DNA of 64,000 bases from Neonectria sp. B-13. Lineage: Eukaryota > Ascomycota > Sordariomycetes > Hypocreales > Nectriaceae. The translations under genes and the position numbers were made by a program. Positions 22,490 to 33,485 of this stretch are shown here, one piece after another (within the stretch, counting starts at the first letter, position 1; each line of letters begins with the position of its first letter). The notes beneath the pieces are model-generated. The model was not told the DNA's origin. It searched no databases and worked only from the letters and a program-made list of their open reading frames with translations. The stretch spans positions 861,023-925,022 of the forward strand of contig NOKP01000022.1 of assembly GCA_002682825.1 (NCBI GenBank), written 5' to 3'.

Positions 22490-22745
22490 CTTTAAACCTA
22501 GATTATAATACTAAACTATAGGATTTTATTAACTTAGATAAGTAGTTTTTAAACCTAGGTTTAAAGACTAAACTATAAAGTTCTTAGTCTAAGTAATAGA
22601 GCTTTTAAACCTAGGTTTAAAGACTAAGTTATAGGACTTTCTTAGCTTAAGTAATTAAGCTTTTAAACCTAGGTTTAAAGATTAAGCTATAAAATAGATT
22701 CTCTTTTTAGCTTAAGTAAGTAAACTTTTAAACCTAGGTTTAAAA
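22490..22745. repeat. Tandem array with AAACCTAGGTTT palindrome
   Basis: Four units about 57-62 bp long each contain the perfect 12-bp palindrome AAACCTAGGTTT flanked by CTTTT and AAAGACTAAGCTATA. A fifth, degenerate unit lies at the left edge. The palindrome is conserved although the surroundings have drifted to A/T. Confidence 0.65.
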
Positions 22746-22844
22746 CCTAATTATCTTATACTAGCTATCTTTAATTATTTAACCTTAAAGTATAAATATA
22801 CTATATTATTATTATTATTATTATTACTATTACTTATATAATAT

Positions 22845-23856
22845 TTAGATATAATAGTCCTTAGTAGTATATACTTAGAGAAAAGGCTAAAGATTAAATA
22901 ATATAAAAGAAAATAGAAAAAACAATAATATAATAAGCTTAATACTTAAACCTAAGATAATAATAACTTAAGGAGATAAAAGTTTCTATTATAAAGTTAA
23001 GGTATAAGCTTTACTACTCTAATCAGCTAGAAAAGCTAGATCTTAAAAAAGCTAGATCTTAGAAAAGCTAGACTTTAGAAAAGGCTAAAACCTCTTAGGA
23101 TAAAAGCTTAGCCTTTATACTTTTTAAGCTCTTTATATTCTATTTAACCTTTTAAACAATATAATAATTATACTATTAATTATATAAGATAACTACTATC
23201 TGAATTATACTATAGCCTAATAAGCTTTTACTAAGCTATATATATAGGCTCTTATATAATCTATATATTAAATTAAAAGAATATTTAAGTCTTATTTCTA
23301 TATTATAAATTATAGCTTAAAAGTCTAGCTTAAAGTATATAAAATAGCTTATAATTAATTACTTTAGACCTAAGAAATTAGTTTAATTAATAGTCTTTAG
23401 CTATAATATTTTACTATAAGATAGAATCTAGCTTAATATAATAATAGCTTAATAGATTATAATAAAATAGCTTTTTTTAAAGAAGCTAGCTCTAAAGCTA
23501 GAAAGGAATAGTAATATTACTATTATAAAGAAAGAGTTCCTTAAGAAGCTATATAATCCTATTTCTACCCTATAGATTATATAGTTAATAGATAATATTA
23601 TTCTAACTAACCTATAGCTAAAGGAGTAATATATTAGAAATCAAAGGAATCCTATGGTTATTTCTAATATTAGCTATAAAGCATAGAGGGATTTAGTAAA
23701 GGGAGTTCTAGGAAGCTAGAGGGGGCAAAAGTCAATAATTAGGTTCAAAATCCAAAGATCTATCCCCCTATTAAGCTCAAGCAAAGGAAACATATGACTG
23801 TTTAGTGCAATTGTGGATAGGCAGAAATAGTAGTCTAAATAGTAGTTTTAATAGTG
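22845..23856 (+). mobile_element. Novel ~1-kb repeat, copy with 14-bp TSD (subfamily 2)
   Basis: Runs from TTAGATATAATAG to TTTTAATAGTG. The direct repeat TACTTATATAATAT lies on both sides (22831-22844 and 23857-23870). It has three 16-bp units and the same decayed frame as the copy at 19660. Confidence 0.85.
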
Positions 23857-24540
23857 TACTTATATAATATAATAAATCCTAGCTTTAACTCTAGAGTAAA
23901 ATGCTTAACTATATATTATTATAGGTAAGAAATAAACAATCTATATAGTTATAGCCCTTATATAACTTAAAATAATCAATTAGAGTATTATAGTTCTTAG
24001 GTAAAGAAATATTATTAGGATTATTTAATAGCTAGATAGACTTTACTAATACTAATACTCTTTATAGCTTAGTCTTTCTAATCTTATACTATATCTAAAA
24101 GTATATTTTAACTGCTTTTATATTAGGTTTTATAGTAGTATAATAATAAAAATAGACTAAAAGTTATAATAAATTATATAGTTAAATAGTCTTCTTAAGT
24201 ATAAATATTAAAAAGCTTATTATTATCTTTTTTACTATTTGTTATTGGTTTTTATTATTTTCTTCTAAGTTAAAAGAGAAAGAAAGAAAATTAATAAAAG
24301 AAGAAAAGTAAGTAAGTAAGTTAATTCTAAAAGGCATAGAATAAATAGAAGGATAGGGATAGAAGTATATCTTATTCTTAGTCTATAGTCTTACTAAGCT
24401 AGCTAGGCCTAACCTTAGGAGCTAAACCTAAATGCTCTACTTAGGTTTATCTAGGGACTAATACTAGCTATTACCCTAGATGAATTTCATTTTATATAAA
24501 GACTACCCCTATGCTATTTTAGTACTATACAATCTCGCTT

Positions 24541-25279
24541 AACCTAAGCTATATTCAGTGTGAATAAGGTACAGACTGGTAGACAGGATCCTTTGACTAT
24601 CCCTTGAGTAGGACTTTGGTTTCTCTCCCAAATGTTGTCCAAACTCCAGGAAATTCAAGACAGTGCTCAGCAAAGGCAATCTCAGTGTCTCTGATCTTAG
24701 TCGCTATAGTGCCGTAGTATCGTGGTGTCGTTTTCCTTATCAATTGAGGGTTCGTTACAGAGTAGACGGAACTGTATTTATCGAAGGCCAATGTGAAGCC
24801 GGAATTGCAGGGCCCAGCTGCCCGGTCGGTGGCGGGGCCGAAGGCGGTTGTGACCATCTGCCCAATCAGTGGCGGGGCCGCAGGCGGTTTTGACCATCCC
24901 CCCACCCCCCGAGATCCAATTCAACTTATGTTGTTTTGGAGCTAGCAGTACACCCGGCGGATCCAATCTCTCTATTTGAGCAACGGTTACCTAGGACTAG
25001 AAGGCATTTGTCTACAATAGCCAGCTCGGGGTGGTGGTGGTGGTGGTGGTGTAGTACCGGGAGCTTGGTCTTTTCAGACAATGGCCAATTTAACCACATT
25101 TCCACGCGGTGATACACTAATTAGAATACATCGCGTCTATACAATTTCGGAGTCAAGTAGACAGCTATTACTGGGATTTCACTGGTGTCCCATGGGCTAC
25201 TGAAGAAACTGGTTAAACGGGTGGGTATGAAATCATGCTCGAGGAAGAATTGCGGGAGTACAGATTTTTTGAAAAATAT
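24541..25279. other. Left edge of the normal-composition island, no supported gene
   Basis: Contains a two-unit 40-bp tandem repeat (24821-24860 and 24861-24900, sharing GTGGCGGGGCCG and GGCGGTTNTGACCATC) and a GGT microsatellite at 25029-25051. A 102-codon minus-strand frame at 24597-24905 crosses the repeat and has no recognisable domain. Confidence 0.45.
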
Positions 25280-26493
25280 CTAGAATAGCTTGTATGTGAC
25301 GGCCGGCTTCAAGTCCATAACCTTACATTGTGTTTTGGCTTCAACCAGCTCGGTAGCCGGCTTCGTATCCACCCGAAGCGGTTTTACAGCACTGTAGAGG
25401 TATAAGTTCAGACTGTGTCGAGATAGAATGGGGAAGGCATGATCGAAACATACCTGTCATCATGTAAACACCAGATGACTGTAGGCGGGAAACCGAGCCA
25501 TTCCAGCTCGTCGACTGCGAATTGTGCGGCGGAACCATCAAAGGGTCTACCGTTGAGATTCCCACGGCCGGCAATTCCTAGGATCGCCACATCGGGCTTG
25601 GGCTCTAGATCCTGCAGGATTCCCTTATAAGCGCCGAGATGTGCGCTCCAGAGCACTGTCTTCTTCTCGCCGAAGAGCAAATTAAACGCCAACTGGCCTC
25701 CGTCGCAAGCCGACATGACATTTTGTTTCCTGTCAGCCACATAATCGGCAAAGGAGCGCTGGCCGTCGTTCATCTTGTCTCGCGGCATCAACTCGCCCAT
25801 ACTGAGCATGCCGTACCTCATTCCTCGGTTTACATCAATTGTGCAGGCATATGGATTTGCTGAGCCCGTGTAGACCTTACCCGTGTCGAAGACGTCGGGT
25901 AAGTCGTGAGGCCCGTTGCCCGGCAGCAGGCAATGAAGTGAGGGCCAAACATGGACCGACATGACGGCCAAAGACGGATGCGGCAGCGGAGGCGCTACAG
26001 GCGGTCCAGGGGCAGTGGGACATTCGCCGCTTACGGCCTTTGCCCGATCAGATTTCGAGAAGAGGGGGATCCGTTCACCGCCGGCGGCAGAGATGAGTTG
26101 TTCTTCCGGAACGCCAGCGGCGTGAAGATGGTTGACAGCCTCAGCATTTGCGACAACCACTGCTCCGGTTTTGAGAGCGAGTCGATCAGCTCCTGGTAGA
26201 CTGCTAGCATGTAAGCCATTGCCATAGCAAAGATAGGTATTTAACAGACTGATCGAAATGTGCATGAGATATGAAGATGTAATCCGCTTCAGAGACATCG
26301 TCGATTGAAAGGTACTTTTCAAGCACCGAAGGCCGCTCAAGCCAGGTGTCCAGGAAAATTGTCAATCCTCCCCATCTTACTCTGTAGGTGGTTGCTCCTA
26401 GTTCTCCCAGTCAGTCTGTTGATGAGAGCAGGTATTATGAATCGCCCATTTACCAAACCACTCGAGCAAGACTTGATCGCTCTCAGAAACCAT
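25280..26493 (-). CDS. Metallo-beta-lactamase-fold hydrolase, 348 aa, four exons
   Basis: Exons are 26454-26493, 26250-26397, 25454-26200 and 25280-25391; introns (56, 49, 62 nt) have GTAAAT, GTCTGT and GTATGT donors. The second splice is decisive: it joins CA to T and creates the metal-binding motif SHAHFDHLPGADR. The protein then shows VVANAEAVNHLHAAGVPEEQL, WPSLHCLLPGN, WSAHLGAYKGIL, RPFDGSAAQFAVDE and IWCLHDD, typical of UlaG-like metal-dependent hydrolases in fungi. The substrate is not predictable; relatives are often annotated as lactonase or phosphodiesterase-like. It is divergent from the FAD monooxygenase gene across ~375 bp, suggesting joint control. A longer frame at 25408-26340 is read-through of two introns. 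Confidence 0.82.
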
Positions 26494-26868
26494 TTCGCCG
26501 AATTCAAGCTCAGTTGCGCGGGCTAACAAGGAAAGGATTTGGAGCGTCGAACGCGTCACTCAAACTCAGCTAAGTTATCTTATAGTTTTTTTGGCAGTCT
26601 CCGCACGAAACCCGCACTCTGAAGATTGAACGTAGCGTCGGAGGTACCCCGCCCCCACAAGTTGATGAACTCGGTTACCGTATTGCAAGCGGGGGAGGCC
26701 GATGCCATTGCCGCGCATGCTCTGGGTCGATAGCAGCGTGGAAACGGGGTACTAGTGTATATAAGAAAGTGTCTTTTCTAAGACAAAAGAAGCATTACCA
26801 TACAAGAACATGGAGAACGCCCGTCCACGCCTGCAACATCTCGATACTAGCACCCCCAAGCACACGCC
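26494..26868. promoter_or_regulatory. Divergent promoter between hydrolase and monooxygenase genes
   Basis: A 375-bp spacer separates two outward-facing start codons, so it must contain both promoters. A TATA-like GTATATAAGAAAG lies at ~26756-26768, about 110 bp before the monooxygenase ATG. Candidate Zn2Cys6 half-sites (CGG/CCG) occur but do not form a convincing pair. Confidence 0.55.
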
Positions 26869-28613
26869 ATGGCCGGAACGACGAAGCCCTTCAAAGTCAT
26901 CATCGTAGGCTCAGGCTTAGCAGGCTCTCTGCTTGCTAACGGGCTGATCAGTAACGACGTCGAAATCGCAGTGTACGAGCGCCTCGAGAAGGATGTCAAG
27001 AGAGAAGGATACCAAATTCGACTGGGCGCGCCAGCCCTAATTGGTATGCGAGCCAACTTAGAAAAGGACCACCTCTCACGGATTGTTGAGAAGTTTGGTC
27101 GCGCCGGTGGAGCAAAATCCTCAGCTCCGAGCGTATACGACGAGAAATTCAATCGGCTCATCGACTTCAGGCGGTTCGCGGCGTACAGCAAATCCGCGCC
27201 CATCAACCGAGTCATCCTGCGCGACGCACTCGCAGAACCTGTCGACAAGGCGGGCAAGCTGCACTACGGCCGGTCGTTTTCACGCTATGAGATTCTCAAG
27301 CCAGGAACGCAAGATGAACAGGTGCGGGTGTACTTCAGCGATGGGACGTACGACGATTGCGACGTTCTTGTTGGAGCGGACGGAAGTCATTCCAAGGTTC
27401 GTTTGCCCGTTCACCTTAGCGCACCGTAAATGCAAAGGTAGACAGAGCGACAGACAGATGCTGACAACATCGCCGGGAACAGATTAACAAGCAAATCGGC
27501 TTGAACAACATTGCAGACGTTCCGAGATATATTAGCCTGATAGCGAAAAGCGATTTGCCAGCCTCGACATTTGCCAAAATGAGCCCAGGTTTGCGGCAAG
27601 GACCGGTTGCGGCCTTTGCCGATCGAAAGCCTCTCTATTTTGCAGGTACGTCGGCCATGTCCCTCGAGTCATATCAAACATCCAAAGGAAGACGGAGCTA
27701 AACTCTAGATGATAGTGTACCTGCCCGACAAAATCGATGCTAGTGGTCATGCGGACAACCCGAACGCAACATTGCCGAATGGAACAAACTTCGACGACGG
27801 CGTCTCATCGTGCATGTTTGCAGTCCATTTCTTGGAAAACACTGTACCTCCGAATCTGGCGCGGCTCTCGCGCGAGGAGAAGTGGGATGTGGCATCTTCA
27901 GCTCTACGAGGCTGGTCAGATGAATAGTGGGTTTTCCTCTTCTCCTAGTGACGTTACGGCAACGTTACGTACTCTACTAACCGCCCTGCAGCCATGAAAT
28001 GATTGATCTAGTGAGAACTACCGACCCGTATATCCTCAAAGGCCGAGCTAGCGTACGACCTGCAAGAAACTGGAGGAGAAAGGTTGCCATCTCCACAGAA
28101 TCTGAACGAGGACATCCGCGTGTGTGGATGCTAGGAGACGCAATGCATGCAATGCTGCCAAACAGGTAATTGTTTTAGCCCGGGCCAGCCCGTTCGCCTC
28201 AGAGTACCAATCTGACACGATGACAGGGGCATGGGAGGAAACCAAGCAATGCAAGACACGGCGACGATACTCCCGCTGTTGACGAAGCTTGCGTCACAAC
28301 CCTACAAGCCATCGACGCAGGATATAGAAAAGGCAGGCCAGGAATATGAAGACGAAATGATTCCTCGAGCATTCACTTGGGTGGCCAAGAGTGGCGGTTC
28401 CAATTTCATGGTACGTTGAACGCACAGAAACGTAGATTACTCGACCCAAGGCTGACTCGTTTATCATAGCCCATCGATTCGAGCACCTTCACAGGCCGTT
28501 TGCTATTTCGACTTGCTGGTATTTTACTGCACGTGATCGCGATTTGGTCGAGAACAAAGGGTTGGTTATTTGGAAACAAGGATATAGACGACGCCCCCGA
28601 GCTCCAGAGCTGA
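26869..28613 (+). CDS. FAD-dependent (group A, salicylate-hydroxylase-like) monooxygenase, 467 aa, six exons
   Basis: Exons are 26869-27396, 27483-27645, 27716-27926, 27992-28165, 28227-28410 and 28470-28613, total 1404 nt in frame. The dinucleotide-binding motif VGSGLAGSLLANGL is at residues ~12-26, the VGADGSHSK motif at ~168-176, and the flavin-binding GDAMHAML..RGMGGNQAMQDTA motif at ~350-370. This is the order of class A flavoprotein hydroxylases, which use NAD(P)H and O2. A hydrophobic C-terminal helix (FRLAGILLHVIAIW) may anchor it to a membrane. It is paired with a metal-dependent hydrolase and a zinc-cluster regulator, suggesting a small catabolic or biosynthetic cluster. The substrate is unknown. 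Confidence 0.85.
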
Positions 28614-28774
28614 AAGGCGTACAGTGTTGGAAGAGATGTGTGGGAATTCAATTTTCTGTCAATTTTGTACATAAAGGCCTTGCAGGCATCCCTCGGGGTT
28701 CCAGGTAGCACTATTGGGAGAGTCAGATGATTCTGATCCTGCTAGAAAAGTAATTCGTAGGTCTTTAGCCCAAT

Positions 28775-31630
28775 CTACTCTGGTGTGAATGTTGGTATCG
28801 AGCCGTGCAAATGCTGCACAGCGGTATGTGCTATACCCCTCGAGAGCCCTATCCATGACTGCTGACAAAGAAGGATCCGATGGAACTCCTTGAGCACCCG
28901 AATACTGGCGCCTTTGTCGGACAGACTCCCCATTCCTGTAATGTAAAATGAGCTGGGAGTTCCTGACTGGATCCAAGGCTCAACGTGTGAGCGGTCGAAC
29001 ATCCGATCCAGCCGCAACGAACCTCCCGAGCCTGTATCCTGTTGGCGCGCATCACTAGAGCCAAATTCTAGCAGGTACTGTCGCAAAAACAAAGCTGCAG
29101 TGAGTAAAACGAGGGGGTCAAAGAAGGCAACCATCGTCTCTTGGCGGAGCAAGGCAAATATCATGGAGCAATGCCACAAGCACTCTCGAGCCGCCTTGGG
29201 TTTTTCGTGAACCCACGCGGCGAATTCTCTATTGGCGATATCCATGCCCGAGGCGGTCACTTGCCAACCAGACAATTCGTACAAGGTCCTCAGAGGACAT
29301 TGTCGGAGAATGGATAATAAGTGATAAAACTTGCGAACGGTGGTTTGACTGGACAACCCGGATGCTGAAGGCCTGCTCTCAGACGGAAAGCACTCGAATC
29401 CATGGTTTGCCGCTAGACCCAGCTCTTCCAATATTGGTAATTGCCTCTCCATAGGAGGATTCTGAGTGTCAGGCCGATCCTCAGGTGTGGTAGTACCGTT
29501 TGCTCGAGACATCAGATGTCGAAATAACCAGGATTCGGCAAACTTTTTTATGTATCGCTCTTCCACGTACACGCCCATCAAAATCAATAGCTGAGAAAAG
29601 GTATTCAGCTTCTGTACGGCAGCGTTGAAGGTGAACTGCTGGGACAAAAGAGTGGCTAGGCTAACACCGTGAGCTTTATCTACAAGAAAGGAAATCGAGT
29701 TAGTGAAGGCCAACGATTCACTGTGCAGATCTTGTTACCTCTCTTCCCGGAATAACACTTCCACCACTCCTGGGCGTTTGATGCTCGCCACATATTGTCA
29801 TCACTAGGCAAGGATTCTTCGAGAGCACCTGGGCTGAGGCTTGGGCGGAGATCCAGAAAGATGTAATTGAGACATTCGACAACTGAGTATGGTCAGCTTT
29901 CAACCTTGCGTGTAGATGTGGATAGCTCGAGCACATACGCCAGATTGTGTAGATGAGCCTTCGTCGACTCTCCACTTCAATCCACGAATGCCATTTCCGA
30001 GTCCGGGTATCGAAACCCTCGGGGACCTCCGCAGCGAGCGTGTCTCTTGGGACGAGCAATGCCCTTTGCAAGGTGGCCAGAACTCCTTTGCTGTACTGCA
30101 AACTTGCAATACCGCTCTGTGTACCATCGAATGACATGCAAACATGGTGTAATACAGCAGCGTCAATGAAGGACCTCTCGGCGGTTTGTGGGTTTCCAGG
30201 CACCTGTAGATCGTTATTAAGGATTGTTCTGGATGCGCAGAAACTGATACTTACATTAATGAGAACTGCGCGATGCAGGACATCTTGTAGACCGGACTTG
30301 TACCGTTCGTGGTGGCTGACGGCGGAATATTGACACCCAATTGCTGCCATTGCTAGGTACAAAATCCAAGCCGTATTGCCTTCTTTGAGAGTCATACGAT
30401 GGACGAAAGGCAAGCACGGGTCAAAATATTCGTAATACAACTGCACAAATCCATAAAAAATTGAAGCTTCCACAAAAGTCGATTTGCCTGTGGCAGCGTC
30501 GAAGCCGAGCTGGGACTCGTAAAATTGTGAGATTCTCGCATGAAGGACGTCGAAATCTTCTTGAACGTGACCGTAATCTTCGCTCATTGACGTGTGACAG
30601 TCGTCTGGTTCGAGATGCGGGAACGGTAAGCAGGAAGAAGTGACATCGAAGCAGCTCCTAGCCGTTGCTTTTGGAAGGCCCGAATCTTCTACACGCTGGG
30701 GCAGTTCGTGGGGGTCAGCAGGGACGGGGGTTGCGCTCGCCATCTGACTAAGTAGCTGATCCGATGTCATGGTGAAGCCAAAATCCATACTCGAATCTAG
30801 GAAGTCTGGATTGAAGTCGTTCAGTGTCCACAGCGACGAGTATCCGATTGAGGACACTGGTTCCATGAAAATATCCTCGCTGGCAGAGACGCTGGGTGTG
30901 GCAAAATCCAAAAGGCTCGTTATCGCTTCAGATGATGGTTGGTGAGCGCGGGAGGCCTCGGATGGCGGCTTGGGGTCGACTTGGGATTGCGGCTGGTCAA
31001 CGAAACCTGTTGGAGGAGCGAATGCAGGATCTCTCGGAGTATGCCTGGAGACTGAGGTATCCTCGGTTCCCTGCAAGGCTTGAGTCGTGACATGTTGGGC
31101 GATTGTGGCGGCAGATGAGGGATAAGCCGGCTTGTTATGGACGCTCCGAGACAGATCGAGTGACACTGATTCAGAATCCTGACTCTGGTGGCATATGGTC
31201 GTGACTCGATGTTCCTCGTCCTCCATAGCCGCAACAGATTCTGCATGTGTGGGTTTCGTAACACGCCGGTGTGCGCATATTAATCCTTTTTGTCGACAGC
31301 GGCCACACGGACTTTGTCCATCACAGCGCTGCTTGGATCTTGCGCAACTCTGACAAGCGGCGGGAAAATATCGAGCCGTCTCATGAGCTTTTACGGCTTC
31401 TTCGCCATGTGTGACCAAATGACGCCTCAAAGTATCCCTAGAGGCTCAAAGCATTAAGAAGAGCGAGGGCGATAGGTGGTGATAGGTGATTTGTATTCTT
31501 CATACCTTCTCGGAAACGACTTGTTGCACACATTGCAGGTAAAAGGTCGAAGACCCGAATGACGATGCAAATGACGATCCAGGTGCTCGCGGCGCTGAAA
31601 AGTGATTTTGCAGTGAGGACAGGAGGGCAT
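28775..31630 (-). CDS. Transcription factor with two C2H2 fingers, a Zn2Cys6 cluster and a fungal regulatory middle domain, 873 aa
   Basis: Exons are 31506-31630, 30255-31437, 29939-30203, 29739-29882 and 28775-29679 (2622 nt). C2H2 finger 1 uses C4, C7, H20, H24 and finger 2 C32, C35, H48, H52 (the first splice rebuilds finger 2). The Zn2Cys6 cluster spans C70-C96 (CQSCARSKQRCDG..CGRC). A Ser/Pro-rich linker leads to the middle homology region (FYGFVQLYYEYFDPCLPFVH, then RRLIYTIWLVECLNYIFLD after splicing). Introns use GTATGA, GTAAGT, GTATGT and GTAACA donors. C2H2 plus Zn2Cys6 combinations occur in several fungal regulators. It converges tail-to-tail with the monooxygenase gene and may regulate the pair. 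Complete. Confidence 0.88.
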
Positions 31631-31949
31631 CTGGTTAAATATTCGTCAATGAGGATGATTCAGTGATGCAGTCGTTTGGATCGGGATGAATAGGAAAGCA
31701 ATTTTTGCATATGCCAGGTAGTTACCGTGACCGACAGCTGGACACGAGGCCGGGCAGGACCTACTAGCAACTGGTACAGTACTTGAATGCGGGGCTTACT
31801 CTGCCGTCCAAGTGCCGGAGATGCCGCTTACTTATCAATTTAGCAGGCCTTAATAACGGAAAGCGGCAGGTGTGCGAGCAATCGGGTGTGCGACTAGGCC
31901 GGATCGGGAAGGTGGGGTGGAAATGTGTGCGGGGGGAATCTAATGTATC
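31631..31949. other. Intergenic: promoter side of the regulator
   Basis: 319 bp with no supported gene, between the regulator's start codon and the Tc1-like element. It should include the regulator's promoter. Confidence 0.5.
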
Positions 31950-33485
31950 TACGGAGGGCCCTTTCAAAAGTCATGTCCCGCGCTAGTGAGCGCCAAGGAG
32001 CAGGGGTAAGCAAGTACCACCAAATTTACTATATGACTATTCCCAACAATGCTTCTAACCCTTCCTTCCTTCGCAATACTCATTTCCACCTTCCAACTCA
32101 ATGATTTTCTGCACATAGCGAGGGATCCTTTCAATCCAAGACTGGATAAGGGTCTAGGGCATCTCTTTCCAAGCTGTTTCCCAAGCTTTAATAGCATCAC
32201 GCCAGTTCTTAGGGGCCCCTTTCTTCATAGTCATCCTCTTCATCCAAGGCCAGGCTGCCTCAATAGCGTTAAGGTCTAGGGAATTCCCACACCAAAGAAG
32301 CCGCCAGACTTGATAAAGATCATAGACCCAATGTTGAATGTAATAACTGTAGGCTAGGGCCTTATCTTCTTAGACCACAGTCTCCAGCCAGTCTCTCTTA
32401 CACTCCTTAGCAAAGGGGAACATCTTAGGGATCAGAATTATAGTCTAATACCAATACCAGTCAATACTACCCTTCAAGCCTCAGGTCAGCTTGCCAGTCT
32501 CTAAAGTCCATCGCCAAGTCGGCTTCGGCCCAGGTAGCTGCCAAAGATACAGTCTACATAGCCCATTCAAAAGCTCCCATTCCTCCCGCTTGACTGGCTC
32601 AAGCTCCTTATTCATAAGGACAATAGCTTCAGCAGTAGCTTTCTTCTCAGCAGCAGTCTCAGGAGACCAGCAGTAACAGGGGCCCTTTTTATTATAGGAA
32701 AAGGTGCCCCAGAATATGAATTCGGACGCCCCTTTCCACCTCTCTCGAATATAGCTGCAGGTAAAAGCTTCATTGGGTCTTCACCATAAGCAATAGCTAC
32801 TGCAGCAATAGAGCAAGATAATAGAAGTCTCATTAGACCAAATGACATTCTTCTAGTCCTTAAAGGTCCAGTGCTAGTATTAAAGATACTAATCTAGCCA
32901 TTGTTTTCTTATCTTCTTCGTTAGGCCAGGCTTCCTAGTCAGCTTAGTCTTATTAAACCTAGCCTTCTTAAGGATCCTCTAAACTATAATGTTAGAAATG
33001 TCATATCCTTTGAGACTTATAGCCCCAGCAATCTTAGCACATGTCTTTTCCCAGCCATAGCGATCCCACTGTACCTTTGTCATAACTAGCTCCTTTGCCT
33101 CATCCGTCTGCTTCATAGGGCGCCCAGAGCGGCTTGCATCTTCAAGAAACTCATTACAGATCGTAATAGGGGTTACATCGGGCTAGAAGCCCCTCTTGAT
33201 AGCTTGGGCATAGATGCGGTTGACCTACCGGGTCGAAAGCCCAGTCAAATCGGCTATCTCTACAGTGGTCTTGCCACCAGCAGGGCATTTCAAAGCAATG
33301 ATAAAGGCACAGGTCATAACATCAGTATGCCATCGAGTTATCATTGTAAATTGAATGGATAGATAAGGGAAAAATCAGGAAGAGGGCAGTCACACGTTAA
33401 TTTGGCTGTAGGGTTCCCCTCTGGATTTGTCCTATGGCGTTTTTAGCGTCTTGGCAGGACATGAATTTTGAAAGGGCCCTCCGTA
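31950..33485 (-). mobile_element. Tc1/mariner-type transposon with ~29-bp TIRs, decayed
   Basis: The left end TACGGAGGGCCCTTTCAAAA (from 31950) is matched by its inverse ending CCGTA at 33485; the match continues to GTCATGTCC with two or three mismatches. TA dinucleotides at both ends fit Tc1/mariner target duplication. A transposase lies on the minus strand between the ends. Its base composition is close to normal compared with the flanking AT-rich tract on the right. Confidence 0.85.
32020..33344 (-). pseudogene. Tc1/mariner transposase remnant
   Basis: Starting at the ATG at 33342-33344, the frame encodes an N-terminal helix-turn-helix-like region (EIADLTGLSTR), then KVQWDRYGWEKTCAKIAG. 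Near the C-terminus it has the catalytic block GNSLDLNAIEAAWPWMKR, corresponding to the SPDLNPIE motif of DDE_3 transposases. In-frame TAG codons at CAG positions, and frame breaks in the middle, make it non-functional. The pattern of stops fits C-to-T changes in CpA. Confidence 0.75.

Larger units (their letters stand above)
19388..24540. repeat. AT-rich RIP-decayed repeat tract (left)
   Basis: The composition shifts abruptly to very AT-rich at 19388 and returns to normal near 24540. It contains copies of the ~1.05-kb repeat described below (two bounded by target-site duplications), a truncated copy from 20898, a palindrome-bearing tandem array at 22490, and unassigned decayed DNA. There is no intact gene. 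CAA/CAG codons appear as TAA/TAG throughout. Confidence 0.85.

Noticed and set aside
24597..24905. 102-codon minus-strand frame
   Set aside because: Crosses a 40-bp tandem repeat and GC-rich microsatellite, with no domain or splice partner.
25408..26340. 310-codon single-exon model of the hydrolase
   Set aside because: Reads through two introns, loses the HxHxDH metal site and the true C-terminus; the four-exon model is in frame and restores both.
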